64,000 nucleotides of DNA from LMUY01 sp965199165 (GTDB taxonomy: Bacteria > Pseudomonadota > Alphaproteobacteria > Acetobacterales > Acetobacteraceae): assembly GCA_965199165.1 (NCBI GenBank), contig OZ240681.1:1612001-1676000 (forward strand), given 5' to 3'. Both the position numbers and the translations under genes were made by a program. The notes under the pieces were generated by a model. The model was not told the DNA's origin. It made no database searches and was given only the letters and a program-made list of their open reading frames with translations. Positions 8,121-15,717 of the stretch are shown here, piece by piece. Each line of letters begins with the position of its first letter. Positions within the stretch are counted from its first letter, which is position 1.

Positions 8121-9250
8121 GCGGGGAGCGCCTCTTGCAATGCGCCGGCGACGAGTTGCCGGATTTCGGGCCGGACGGTGCCCTCCCGCGGGGTGTCGCG
8201 CAAGGTGGTGAACCAGTGCTCCGGCGGGTTGCGCCCGGCGGCGCGGTTGTAGACCAAGCTACGCAACACGGCCTCCGCCGCCGGGGTGGTGCGGGCGGGA
8301 ATGGGGATGCGGTTCAGCGTCGCCCACACCCCGGCCCAGCAGCGCCCGACCGTGTAGGGGTTGTACCCGCCGCCGCCGGTGACGATCAGCCGCGGCGCCA
8401 GGGTGCGGACGGCGTCGACCACGCCCCAATGCGCGTTGTTGGACAGCGCGAGGCGGGCGAGCGGGTCCTCCTCCAACGCGTCGGCGCCGCACTGCAGGAA
8501 GATCGCCTCGGGGCGGTGCGCCTCCATCAGCGGCAGGATCGCGTCGGTCAGCAGCGTCCGCATCTCGGTGTCGTTGAAACCCTGCGGCACCGGGAAGTTT
8601 CGCGCGGCCCCGCCGGCCCTGTCCGCGGCCAGCCCGGTGTGCGGCCAGCGCCGGGCCTCGTGCACGCTCAGCGTCAGCACCCGGCCGTCCGCGGCGAAGG
8701 CATCCTGCACGCCGTCGCCATGGTGGGCGTCGATGTCCAGGTAGACCACGCGCTGCAACCCGGCATCCAGCCAGGTGAGGATGCCGAGCACCGGGTCATT
8801 GAGGTAGCAGAAGCCCGAGGCGCTGTCCGGTCGGCCGTGATGGGTGCCGCCGCCCGGGCAGTACACCGTGCCGCCGGGCAGCGTCAGCCGCGCCGCCAGC
8901 ATCACGCCGCCCGCGGAGGTCATCGGGCGGCGATAGATCTCGCGGTAGACCGGGTTGCCCTCGGCGCCGATGCGGTAGCGGGCGCGGTCGGCGTCGCTGA
9001 CCGACTGCGTCTCCTCCGCCCGGCGCAGGGCCGCCACGTAGTCCGGGTCATGGAAGCGGGTGACGGCCTCGACGCTGGCGAGCGGCGCCTGCACGAACAC
9101 CGCGTCGTCCAGCCAGCCCATGGCGCGCACCAGGTCCGTGACGGTGGAGACGCGGGGGATCGCCAGGGGATGCTTCGGCCCGTAGGTGGAGCCGCGATAG
9201 ATCTCGCTGCCGATGTAGACCGGCCTCGTCCGCGGATCGGGCAGCGTCAT
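8117..9250 (-). CDS. Histone deacetylase superfamily protein (AcuC/acetylpolyamine amidohydrolase-like)
   Basis: A 377-residue zinc deacetylase. The catalytic core is intact: GGGTHHGRPDSASGFCYLND with the His pair and charge relay, YLDIDAHHGDGVQ with zinc ligands Asp and His, and the late glycine motif GGGGYNPYTVGRCW. Bacterial members remove acetyl groups from polyamines, acetyl-CoA synthetase or other small amides; the substrate is not evident. The start overlaps the SPFH gene end by four bases and its own stop overlaps the DUF192 start, implying co-translation of the three. Confidence 0.9.
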   Translation of the reverse strand: MTLPDPRTRPVYIGSEIYRGSTYGPKHPLAIPRVSTVTDLVRAMGWLDDAVFVQAPLASVEAVTRFHDPDYVAALRRAEETQSVSDADRARYRIGAEGNPVYREIYRRPMTSAGGVMLAARLTLPGGTVYCPGGGTHHGRPDSASGFCYLNDPVLGILTWLDAGLQRVVYLDIDAHHGDGVQDAFAADGRVLTLSVHEARRWPHTGLAADRAGGAARNFPVPQGFNDTEMRTLLTDAILPLMEAHRPEAIFLQCGADALEEDPLARLALSNNAHWGVVDAVRTLAPRLIVTGGGGYNPYTVGRCWAGVWATLNRIPIPARTTPAAEAVLRSLVYNRAAGRNPPEHWFTTLRDTPREGTVRPEIRQLVAGALQEALPA

Positions 9251-9981
9251 GCGGTGTCCGGCTCGCCCGGCTGCAACGGCACCAGCCCGCTGGGCGCGCC
9301 GAGCACGATGGTGGCGGACTTGCCCTCGCCGAGCGCCTGCAGCAGGCGCAGGTTCTGCAGTTCCGGGTTGTTGCGCAGCATGCGGGCGGCGTTGGCCAGC
9401 GCGCGGAGGGCGGCGTGCTCGGCACGGGCGCGTTCCAGGGCGGCCTGGCCCTCGCGCCGGGCCTTTTCCACGCCCGTCAGCAGCCGGCGCAGGTCACCGG
9501 GCAGCACCACGTCGCGCAGCCGCACCGCCGACACGTCCAGGCCGAAGCCTGTGCCCGCCGGCTGCGTCGCCGCCAGCAACTCGGCATCCAGCACGTCGCG
9601 CGCGGTCGCGGCCAGCGCCTCCGCCGTGCGCGCCGCCGCCAGGGCCCGCAGGGCGATCTGCACCTCCTCCAGCAGCGCGTCGCGATAGGTGCTGCTGCGC
9701 GCCACCACCGCCCGGTGCGGGTCGGCCACGGCGAAGGTGACGATGGCGGACAGCCGCGGCTGGAACCCGTCCGCCGACAGCACCTCCTGCATCGCCACGG
9801 TGAGGCTCTGCGGCAGGGTGACCACCAGCGAGAGGGTTTCCCGCCAGGTGAGGTGATGCCGGCCCGGCGGCAGCAGCTGCCGGAACACGCCGTCGTGGTA
9901 GAGCAGGCCGGCCTGGCCCTCGCGTACCACCTCCCACGAGCCCATCAGCCGCTGCAGCATCGAAACCCGTTTCGCCGGCAC
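9247..9981 (-). CDS. SPFH/band 7 (slipin-like) protein
   Basis: A 244-residue protein whose middle carries the SPFH fold: LLPPGRHHLTWRET, LVVTLPQSLTVAMQEVLSADG, then a helical stretch with FGLDVSAVRLRDVVLPGDL and an alanine-rich coiled-coil-prone segment (AALERARAEHAALRALANAA). It ends with LQNLRLLQALGEGKSATIVLG, as in slipins. Unlike many slipins there is no clear N-terminal membrane helix, so membrane association may be peripheral. It is first in the overlapping SPFH-HDAC-DUF192 operon; NfeD, a common slipin partner, is absent. Confidence 0.82.
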   Translation of the reverse strand: MPAKRVSMLQRLMGSWEVVREGQAGLLYHDGVFRQLLPPGRHHLTWRETLSLVVTLPQSLTVAMQEVLSADGFQPRLSAIVTFAVADPHRAVVARSSTYRDALLEEVQIALRALAAARTAEALAATARDVLDAELLAATQPAGTGFGLDVSAVRLRDVVLPGDLRRLLTGVEKARREGQAALERARAEHAALRALANAARMLRNNPELQNLRLLQALGEGKSATIVLGAPSGLVPLQPGEPDTA

Positions 9982-10002
9982 CCCATTCCCCCAGACCCGT
10001 GT

Positions 10003-10099
10003 GTCCCGCCGGGATCGCGGCCCGGATGCGGGGGTGATGGCGAACCATCACCCGCAGGGCGGCCGGGCGGCCTGCCCGAAGGCATGACCCCGGCGGGAC
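10003..10099. repeat. Nested intergenic inverted repeats (possible structured RNA)
   Basis: An outer perfect 11-bp pair, GTCCCGCCGGG at 10003-10013 and CCCGGCGGGAC at 10089-10099, encloses an inner perfect 9-bp hairpin, GGGTGATGG (10032-10040) and CCATCACCC (10045-10053) with a CGAA loop, and further GC-rich pairing between them. It sits upstream of the SPFH gene and away from any recognised coding sequence. No U-run follows, so a simple terminator is unlikely; 5' leader structure, ncRNA or repeat element are possible. Confidence 0.5.
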
Positions 10100-10172
10100 T
10101 TTGGCAGTGACCAAACACTTCGGCGAGAGTGCCACCGCAGGCCGCGGCCCTACGGACCACGCGCGGACGGGG

Positions 10173-10240
10173 CGGTCGCCGGACGGGGAGTCGAACCCCA
10201 TGATGCCCGTAGCACATCAGGCGGTCGGCGGCACCCCGGC
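10173..10240 (-). other. tRNA-like 3' fragment (T-arm match only)
   Basis: On the minus strand the stretch GGGGTTCGACTCCCC (10186-10200) is a good T-arm with loop TTCGACT, followed by GTCCGGCGACC, which resembles an acceptor 3' strand. Upstream, GATGT/GCATC could form an anticodon-like stem, but its loop lacks U33, the variable region is missing and no matching 5' acceptor strand is found. It is therefore at best a degraded tRNA or integration-site relic, adjacent to the end of the small ORF after prpB. Confidence 0.35.
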
Positions 10241-10575
10241 TAGACAGCCTTGACCAGGGCGGGCATGTCCTCGGTGAAGGCGATCCCGCCGTCCCAATAG
10301 GCCTCCAGCACCGCGCGGTTGAGGTCGATCCACTGCCGGACCAGCGCCAGGTCTCCACTGCTTATCGGTCCGAGGGCTAGCGGCGGCTGCTCCAACGTGA
10401 TCGTCACTGCGTCGGATGGAGAGTAGCGCGGCAAGGGGCTGATCTTGATCCGGGGGCCATGCCGCGCGCCGCCTTGCTGGCTGACGAACACGACGAACGG
10501 CAGCCCGGTCGGGCCTGCTTCCACACCAAGGAAGACCCAGTCAGCAGCCAAACCGACATACAGCCGCCCCGTCAA
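10240..10575 (-). CDS. Small hypothetical protein translationally coupled to prpB
   Basis: A 111-residue protein of no recognised function. It contains FVVFVSQQGGARHGPRIKIS and, near the C-terminus, LVRQWIDLNRAVLEAYWDG, a pattern I recall from short conserved bacterial hypothetical proteins but cannot name. The start proposed is TTG at 10575, which overlaps the prpB stop as TTGA (10572-10575); no better start lies upstream outside prpB. Codon use is like the neighbours. The overlap and conserved-looking C-terminus support a real gene. Confidence 0.6.
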   Translation of the reverse strand: MTGRLYVGLAADWVFLGVEAGPTGLPFVVFVSQQGGARHGPRIKISPLPRYSPSDAVTITLEQPPLALGPISSGDLALVRQWIDLNRAVLEAYWDGGIAFTEDMPALVKAV

Positions 10576-11495
10576 GCCCGCTGCGGCATGCCCTCCGGCG
10601 TCACCGTCGCAACCAGGGAGGCGTCCAGTCGCTCGTAGGCGTGGTAGTCGATCGTGGCGTACAGCTCCTTGCGGGTCTGCATCACGTCGATGCGGTTCTG
10701 CGTGCCGCCGTCTCTGGCGATGGCCGCATACAGGTCCGCCTGCGCCTTGGACGCGACCCGCATCGAGCTGACGGGCCAGATCACCATCTTGTAGCCCATC
10801 TCCTCGAACTCGGCGGCGGTGAAGAACGGGGTGCGGCCGAACTCCGTCATGTTGGCCAGCAGCGGCACGCCGGGCATGCGGCGGGCGAACTCGCGGAACA
10901 TGGCGGCATCGTGCAGCGCCTCCGGGAAGATCGCGTCCGCCCCGGCTTCCATGAACAGCTTGGCGCGGGCGACGGCGCCGTCCATGCCCTCGCTGGCGGC
11001 GGCGTCGGTCCGGGCCAGCACCACCAGGTGGCGCCGGGCGCGGGCACAGGCGGCGACCTTGGCCGCCATGTCGTGCGGGTCCGCCAGCTTCTTGTCGTTC
11101 AGGTGGCCGCATTTCTTCGGCAGCAGCTGGTCTTCGATGTGCACCGCCGCCGCGCCGGCATCCTCGAACGCGCGCACCATGCCCATGCAGTTCAGCGCCT
11201 CGCCGTACCCGGTGTCGCCGTCCACCAGCACCGGCAAACCGGCGGAGCGGGTGACCTGCCGGACGAAGAAGCACACCTCGTCGACGGTGATCACGCCCAA
11301 GTCCGGCAACCCCATGGACGCCGTCATCGCCGCGCCGGAGAGATACAGCGCCTCGAACCCCGCCTGCTTGGCCTGCAACGCCGCCATGCCGTTGTGGGCG
11401 CCGGGCATGCGAAGGATACCCGGCCGCGCGAGCAAGGCACGAAACCGCTCTCCGGCAGGCTCGCGGGGCAGGTCGGCGGCGACGAGGTAGGTCAT
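10572..11495 (-). CDS. prpB: Isocitrate lyase/PEP mutase family protein, probable methylisocitrate lyase
   Basis: A 307-residue TIM-barrel lyase. The active-site motif KKCGH (127-131) and the Mg-binding VDGDTGYG segment (91-98) are present. Methylisocitrate lyase splits 2-methylisocitrate into pyruvate and succinate in propionate degradation, but close relatives include dimethylmalate lyase and oxaloacetate decarboxylase, and no prpC or prpD lies nearby, so substrate is inferred. The ATG at 11495 has a strong ribosome site (AGGGAG) 9 bases upstream. A coupled small ORF follows. Confidence 0.8.
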   Translation of the reverse strand: MTYLVAADLPREPAGERFRALLARPGILRMPGAHNGMAALQAKQAGFEALYLSGAAMTASMGLPDLGVITVDEVCFFVRQVTRSAGLPVLVDGDTGYGEALNCMGMVRAFEDAGAAAVHIEDQLLPKKCGHLNDKKLADPHDMAAKVAACARARRHLVVLARTDAAASEGMDGAVARAKLFMEAGADAIFPEALHDAAMFREFARRMPGVPLLANMTEFGRTPFFTAAEFEEMGYKMVIWPVSSMRVASKAQADLYAAIARDGGTQNRIDVMQTRKELYATIDYHAYERLDASLVATVTPEGMPQRA

Positions 11496-11634
11496 GGTTC
11501 TAGTCTCCCTGGCTCGCCACAGATAAGCCTCGGCAGGAGAGCCAGCAATCGCCCACGCACCCCAGCAACCCGCGGCGGTTGCGCGCGTCTGCGCCATGAC
11601 GGACATTGGGGGACCGAGTGGAGAGTATTCATCA

Positions 11635-12276
11635 ATGGACATGACCGGCGAGCGGCGCATCCCCGCACCGCGCCAGAAGGTGTGGGATGCGCTGAACGAC
11701 CCCGAGATGCTGAAGGCGGCGATCCCCGGCTGCAAGACGTTGGAGAAGACTTCGGACACCGACATGAAGGCGACGGCCGCGGTGCGCATCGGGCCGATCT
11801 CGGCGCAGTTCACCGGCAAGGTGCAGTTGCTTGACCTGAACCCGCCGACCTCCTACCGCATCGCCGGTGAAGGCCAGGGCGGCGTCGCCGGCTTCGCCAA
11901 TGGCGGGGCCACGGTGCACCTGTCCGACGACGGCGCCTTCACCCTGCTGCAATACGAGGTGAAGGCGCAGGTCGGCGGCAAGATCGCCCAGCTCGGCGCG
12001 CGGCTGATCGACGCGACCGCCAAGCAGATGGCCGACCAGTTCTTCGACCGCTTCAGTGCCGAGGTCGCCGCTCCCGCGGCCGAAGTGGCGGCGGATGGCC
12101 CGGTGGGCGCCGTCGCGGCCATCGCCAACGTCAAGCCGGGCCCGCAGGCGCCGGTCGCCGTCAACCTGCTGGCGATGATCCCCAAGGAACCATACGGCTA
12201 CCCGCTGATCTTCTGGATCGGCAGCGTCGTGTTCCTCGCCATCTTCGTGCTGATCTTCGGCAGCTACGTCTTTTGA
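11635..12276 (+). CDS. coxG: CoxG-like SRPBCC protein with C-terminal membrane anchor
   Basis: A 213-residue protein. Residues 1-145 form the CoxG (carbon monoxide dehydrogenase subunit G, SRPBCC) fold: MDMTGERRIPAPRQKVWDAL, IPGCKTLEKTSDTD and the GLGxxTxH-like beta grid. A linker rich in Ala/Val follows and the last 25 residues (IFWIGSVVFLAIFVLIFG) are a membrane anchor. In Oligotropha, CoxG and CoxD assist maturation of the CO dehydrogenase Mo-Cu site. The start at 11635 has GGAGAG about 9 bases upstream. Its stop overlaps coxD. Confidence 0.87.
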   Translation: MDMTGERRIPAPRQKVWDALNDPEMLKAAIPGCKTLEKTSDTDMKATAAVRIGPISAQFTGKVQLLDLNPPTSYRIAGEGQGGVAGFANGGATVHLSDDGAFTLLQYEVKAQVGGKIAQLGARLIDATAKQMADQFFDRFSAEVAAPAAEVAADGPVGAVAAIANVKPGPQAPVAVNLLAMIPKEPYGYPLIFWIGSVVFLAIFVLIFGSYVF

Positions 12277-13166
12277 CGGTGCTGCCGGCCACGGTCGACG
12301 CCACGGCGGCGCTCCTGCGGGAGGGCGGCTACGTCGCCGACCGCGCGCTGGCCACCACGGTGCACCTGGCGCTCGCCATGGCGCGCCCGCTGTTCCTCGA
12401 GGGCGAGCCCGGCACCGGCAAGACGGAGATCGCCCGCGTGCTGGCGGCGGGGCTTGGCCGGCGGCTGGTGCGGCTGCAATGCTACGACGGCATGGACTTG
12501 GCGGCGGCTGCCTATGAGTGGGACCGCGCCCGTCAGTTGCTCGCCATCCGCCTGGCGGAGGCGCAGGGCAACACGGCCGCGATGGCAGGCGACATCTACG
12601 CCCGCGAGTACCTGCAGGCCCGGCCCCTGCTCTCGGCCATCGACCCGGAGCTGCCACCCGCGGTGCTGCTGATCGACGAGCTGGACCGCGCGGACGAGCC
12701 GTTCGAGGCCTTCCTGCTGGAGCTGCTGGCGGACTTCCAGATCACCGTGCCGGAGTTCGGCACCATCAGCGCGGCCGTCCCGCCCGTGGTGGTGCTGACG
12801 TCCAACCGCACGCGCGAGGTGCACGACGCGATCCGCCGGCGCTGCCTGTATCAATGGGTGGACTATCCGGACGCGGCGCGCGAGCGGGCCATCCTTCGCG
12901 CGCGCGCCCCAGGCCTGCCGGAGCGGCTGTCCGCCCAGGTGGTGGCCTTCGTCCAGCAACTGCGCGGCGCCGATCTGTTCAAGCTGCCGGGCGTCGCCGA
13001 GACGATCGACTGGTCACGCGCGCTGGCGCACATGGACCGGGTGGAGCTGACGCCGGAGGCGGTCGACGCCACGCTCGGCGTGCTGCTGAAATACCAGGAC
13101 GACATCGCCAGGGTGCGGGGCGACACCGCGGCGGCGATGGTGGCGGGGGTGAAGGACGCTGCCTGA
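12273..13166 (+). CDS. coxD: MoxR-family AAA ATPase, CoxD-like
   Basis: A 297-residue AAA+ ATPase with Walker A GEPGTGKTE (about 44-52), Walker B LLIDELDRAD, sensor 1 LTSNRTRE and an arginine-rich RRRCLYQWVDYP segment. CoxD-type ATPases help insert metal or sulfur into the active site of xanthine-dehydrogenase-family molybdenum enzymes. The TTG at 12273 overlaps the coxG stop (TTGA); GTG at 12279 is the alternative. The usual next gene, coxE (VWA domain), is missing and a GMC oxidoreductase follows after one base. Confidence 0.85.
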   Translation: MTVLPATVDATAALLREGGYVADRALATTVHLALAMARPLFLEGEPGTGKTEIARVLAAGLGRRLVRLQCYDGMDLAAAAYEWDRARQLLAIRLAEAQGNTAAMAGDIYAREYLQARPLLSAIDPELPPAVLLIDELDRADEPFEAFLLELLADFQITVPEFGTISAAVPPVVVLTSNRTREVHDAIRRRCLYQWVDYPDAARERAILRARAPGLPERLSAQVVAFVQQLRGADLFKLPGVAETIDWSRALAHMDRVELTPEAVDATLGVLLKYQDDIARVRGDTAAAMVAGVKDAA

Positions 13167-13167
13167 C

Positions 13168-14715
13168 ATGTACGACGTGATCGTGGTGGGCGGTGGGTCG
13201 GCCGGAGCGACCCTGGCGGCCCGCCTGTCGGAGGATCCATCTCGCAGGGTGCTGCTGCTGGAGGCCGGGCGGGACTGGCGCAGCGGCGATGCGCCGGAGG
13301 CGTTGCGCAGCAAGAACATCATCCCGTTCATGTATGACCCGGCGCTGCAGGCCGCGTGGCAATGGCCGGAGCTGCTGACCCGGCGCTCCGCCGCGCAGGC
13401 GCCCCGCTACTACTGGCGCGGCAAGGCGCTGGGCGGCAGCTCCGCCGTCAACGCGCAGATCGCCATCCGCGGCGTCGCCGAGGCGTTCGACGGCTGGGCG
13501 GAGCTCGGCTGCGAGGGCTGGGCGGCGGACGACGTGCTGCCGCTCTTCGCCGCCATCGAGGATGACGCCGAGTTCGGCACCGGACCAGGCCACCCCCTGC
13601 CCGTGCACCGGGCACCGCAGGCGGAGTGGGGCGCGGTGGACCGGGCGTTGCGCGACGCCGCGCTTGCCAGCGGATTTCCGTGGAACCCGAACCTGAACGA
13701 CCCAGGGGCGGAAGGCGTGTCCTGCTACCCCACCAACACGCGGGATGGCCGGCGCGTCACCACCAACGACGCCTATCTGGAGCCGGCGCGCGGCCGCCCG
13801 AACCTCCACATACGCGGGGAGGCGCTGGTGGATCGCGTCGTGTTCGACGGCCGGCGCTGCACCGGGGTGCGGGTGAGCTTCAGCGAGGGGCCGTGGGAGG
13901 ATGTGGCGGCCCGCGAGGTCGTGCTCTGCGCCGGGGCGATCCATAGCCCGGCGATCCTCATGCGCTCCGGCATCGGCCCGGCGGCGGAGTTGGGCGCGCT
14001 GGGCGTGACCTCGCTGCACCATCACGAGGGTGTGGGCGGCAACTTCATGGACCACCCGATGATGCGGGCGCCCTTGGCGCTGCTGCCGGAGCATCGGGCC
14101 AAGGAGCCGGACGCACGCCACACCAATTGCTGCGTGACCTACAGCAGCGGCCTGGCGGGTGGCGGGTTCCGCGACATGATCCTGATCGGTTACAACCACC
14201 GCGTCTTCACGGGGGCTGGCGTATCGCCGTTCGGCGGCATCGGCGCGTCGATCTTCGAAGCGTTCTCCCGCGGCTCCGTCCGCCTGGCTTCGGCCGACCC
14301 GCAGGTCCAGCCGCAGGTCGAGGAAGGGCTGCTGGACGACGAGCGTGACCGGGTGCGCATGCGGGACGCGGTGGCGCGGCTGGCGGTGCTGGCGGCGCAC
14401 CCCGCGGTCGCCGCCATCTGCGACCGCGTCGGCCTCGGCGAGGCGGCGCTGACCTTGGCGGACGCCGCCGCCCTGCCGCCGAACGAGCTGGACGCCGTCC
14501 TGCTGGCGGAGGTGGGCGACAGCCAGCACGCCGCCGGCACCTGCGCCATGTCGGCGCACGAGGATCCGCGCGGCGTCGTCGACCCTGACCTGCGGGTGCG
14601 CGGCGTGACCGGGCTGCGCGTGGCCGACGCGTCGGTGATGCCGACGGACTGCCGCGCCAACCTGCACTTCACCTGCGTGATGATCGGCGAGAACCTCGCC
14701 CGGCGAATGCGCTAG
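13168..14715 (+). CDS. GMC family FAD-dependent oxidoreductase (choline dehydrogenase-like)
   Basis: A 515-residue flavoenzyme. The N-terminal Rossmann motif is VVGGGSAGATLAARLSE (6-22), the GMC signature is GKALGGSSAVNAQIAIRG (about 89-106), and the C-terminal active-site region includes QHAAGTCAM and RANLHFTCVMIGENLARRM. The family oxidises alcohols to aldehydes; the acceptor is probably a quinone or oxygen, the substrate unknown. It starts one base after coxD, indicating an operon with coxG-coxD. No signal peptide is visible. Confidence 0.88.
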   Translation: MYDVIVVGGGSAGATLAARLSEDPSRRVLLLEAGRDWRSGDAPEALRSKNIIPFMYDPALQAAWQWPELLTRRSAAQAPRYYWRGKALGGSSAVNAQIAIRGVAEAFDGWAELGCEGWAADDVLPLFAAIEDDAEFGTGPGHPLPVHRAPQAEWGAVDRALRDAALASGFPWNPNLNDPGAEGVSCYPTNTRDGRRVTTNDAYLEPARGRPNLHIRGEALVDRVVFDGRRCTGVRVSFSEGPWEDVAAREVVLCAGAIHSPAILMRSGIGPAAELGALGVTSLHHHEGVGGNFMDHPMMRAPLALLPEHRAKEPDARHTNCCVTYSSGLAGGGFRDMILIGYNHRVFTGAGVSPFGGIGASIFEAFSRGSVRLASADPQVQPQVEEGLLDDERDRVRMRDAVARLAVLAAHPAVAAICDRVGLGEAALTLADAAALPPNELDAVLLAEVGDSQHAAGTCAMSAHEDPRGVVDPDLRVRGVTGLRVADASVMPTDCRANLHFTCVMIGENLARRMR

Positions 14716-14755
14716 TGCCCTGACTCAATCAGAAGATTCAGCCTGAGTCAGAGCA
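14716..14755 (+). terminator. Stem-loop directly after the GMC gene
   Basis: TGC plus CTGACTCA (14716-14727) pairs with TGAGTCAG plus GCA (14744-14755), with one unpaired base per side and a 16-base loop that holds a small AATC/GATT stem. It begins at the base after the GMC stop. No clear U-run follows, so termination is likely but not certain. It could also be one end of a small mobile element. Confidence 0.5.
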
Positions 14756-14816
14756 CCAGCTTGATTTGGTGGGCCGATCCAGCTGCCGGGCTGAAGCGCC
14801 CGTCAGCATCGGACCA

Positions 14817-15623
14817 CTAGGACGGCGGGGACGCCACCAGCGGCAGCAGGCCGGCCTTGGCCAGGATCGCCTGGCCGGACGTGGACAGCATGAACAGGGC
14901 AAGCCGCGCCGCCTCCGGCCGGGCGGACAGCACCGCCAAGCCGTAGACCGGCCCGACCTCGAGCGTATCCGGGACGGGGATGGAGACCAGGCCCGGCACC
15001 TCGCGCACCGTGGCCATGGTGGTGCTGCAATAGTACAGCAGCGCATCGGCGTGGTTGCCAAGGAAGATGGTGGCTTGCGGGCTGTGCCCGGGCTGCGGCG
15101 TCATCGAATCCGGGCCGCCCAGGAGCATCAGGGACTTGCCGACCAACGCGGCCTGGGCGCCGGGACGCAGCGCCTCGGCGCGGGCGAACACGGCGCGCGC
15201 GTAATCCCCGTTCGGGTCCGCCCCAGGCGTGGAGGTGGCAAGCCGCACCTCCGGCGAAAGCAACCGGTCGAGCAAGGTGTCCCCGGTAAGCCCCAACGCC
15301 TGCGGCGCCAGCACGCACATGCGGTTGCGGGCGAAGGGCACCACCAGCACGCCCCCGCCCGCCAGCGCCTGCGGCTGGGCCAGGTCGGCGGAGGCGAACA
15401 AATCCGCCGTCTCGCCGGCTTGCAGGCGCTGTCGCAGCAGCCCGGCTGGACCGAACACCGGCGGCGCAACGCTGCCCGGCGGTAAGCCGGACGCTGCGAT
15501 CAGCTCGGGCAAGACGGCGCCCAGGCTACCGGCGGCATAGATCCGGATCGGGTCGGCGGCCTGCACGGCACTGCCCATCAGCGATAGCGCTACGGTGATG
15601 GCCAGGCAGATGGTGCGTGGCAT
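14817..15623 (-). CDS. Periplasmic substrate-binding protein, ModA (molybdate)-like
   Basis: A 268-residue exported binding protein with a signal peptide ending near VQAADP (residue 23). The body begins IRIYAAGSLGAVLPELI, then FGPAGLLRQRLQAGETADLFASAD, the pattern of ModA-type class II binding proteins for molybdate or related oxyanions, and ends with MLSTSGQAILAKAGLLPL. No modB or modC gene is adjacent, so it is an orphan component. Convergent with the coxG-coxD-GMC group, whose maturation factors usually serve molybdenum enzymes; the link is only suggestive. Confidence 0.78.
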   Translation of the reverse strand: MPRTICLAITVALSLMGSAVQAADPIRIYAAGSLGAVLPELIAASGLPPGSVAPPVFGPAGLLRQRLQAGETADLFASADLAQPQALAGGGVLVVPFARNRMCVLAPQALGLTGDTLLDRLLSPEVRLATSTPGADPNGDYARAVFARAEALRPGAQAALVGKSLMLLGGPDSMTPQPGHSPQATIFLGNHADALLYYCSTTMATVREVPGLVSIPVPDTLEVGPVYGLAVLSARPEAARLALFMLSTSGQAILAKAGLLPLVASPPS

Positions 15624-15717
15624 GGGCCAACCCTCGCTCTCGGCAGCAGGCGATATCGCTATGTTGCGCGGGGTATAGCGGCGGGCCGTCGCGGATGTCC
15701 AGCAGGGGACACCGTCG

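Noticed and set aside
10173..10240. Functional tRNA gene
   Set aside because: Only the T-arm fits; the acceptor 5' strand, U33 and variable loop are missing.
14716..14755. Terminal inverted repeat of an insertion sequence
   Set aside because: No partner copy, transposase or target duplication was found nearby; a stem-loop at the GMC gene end is the simpler reading.
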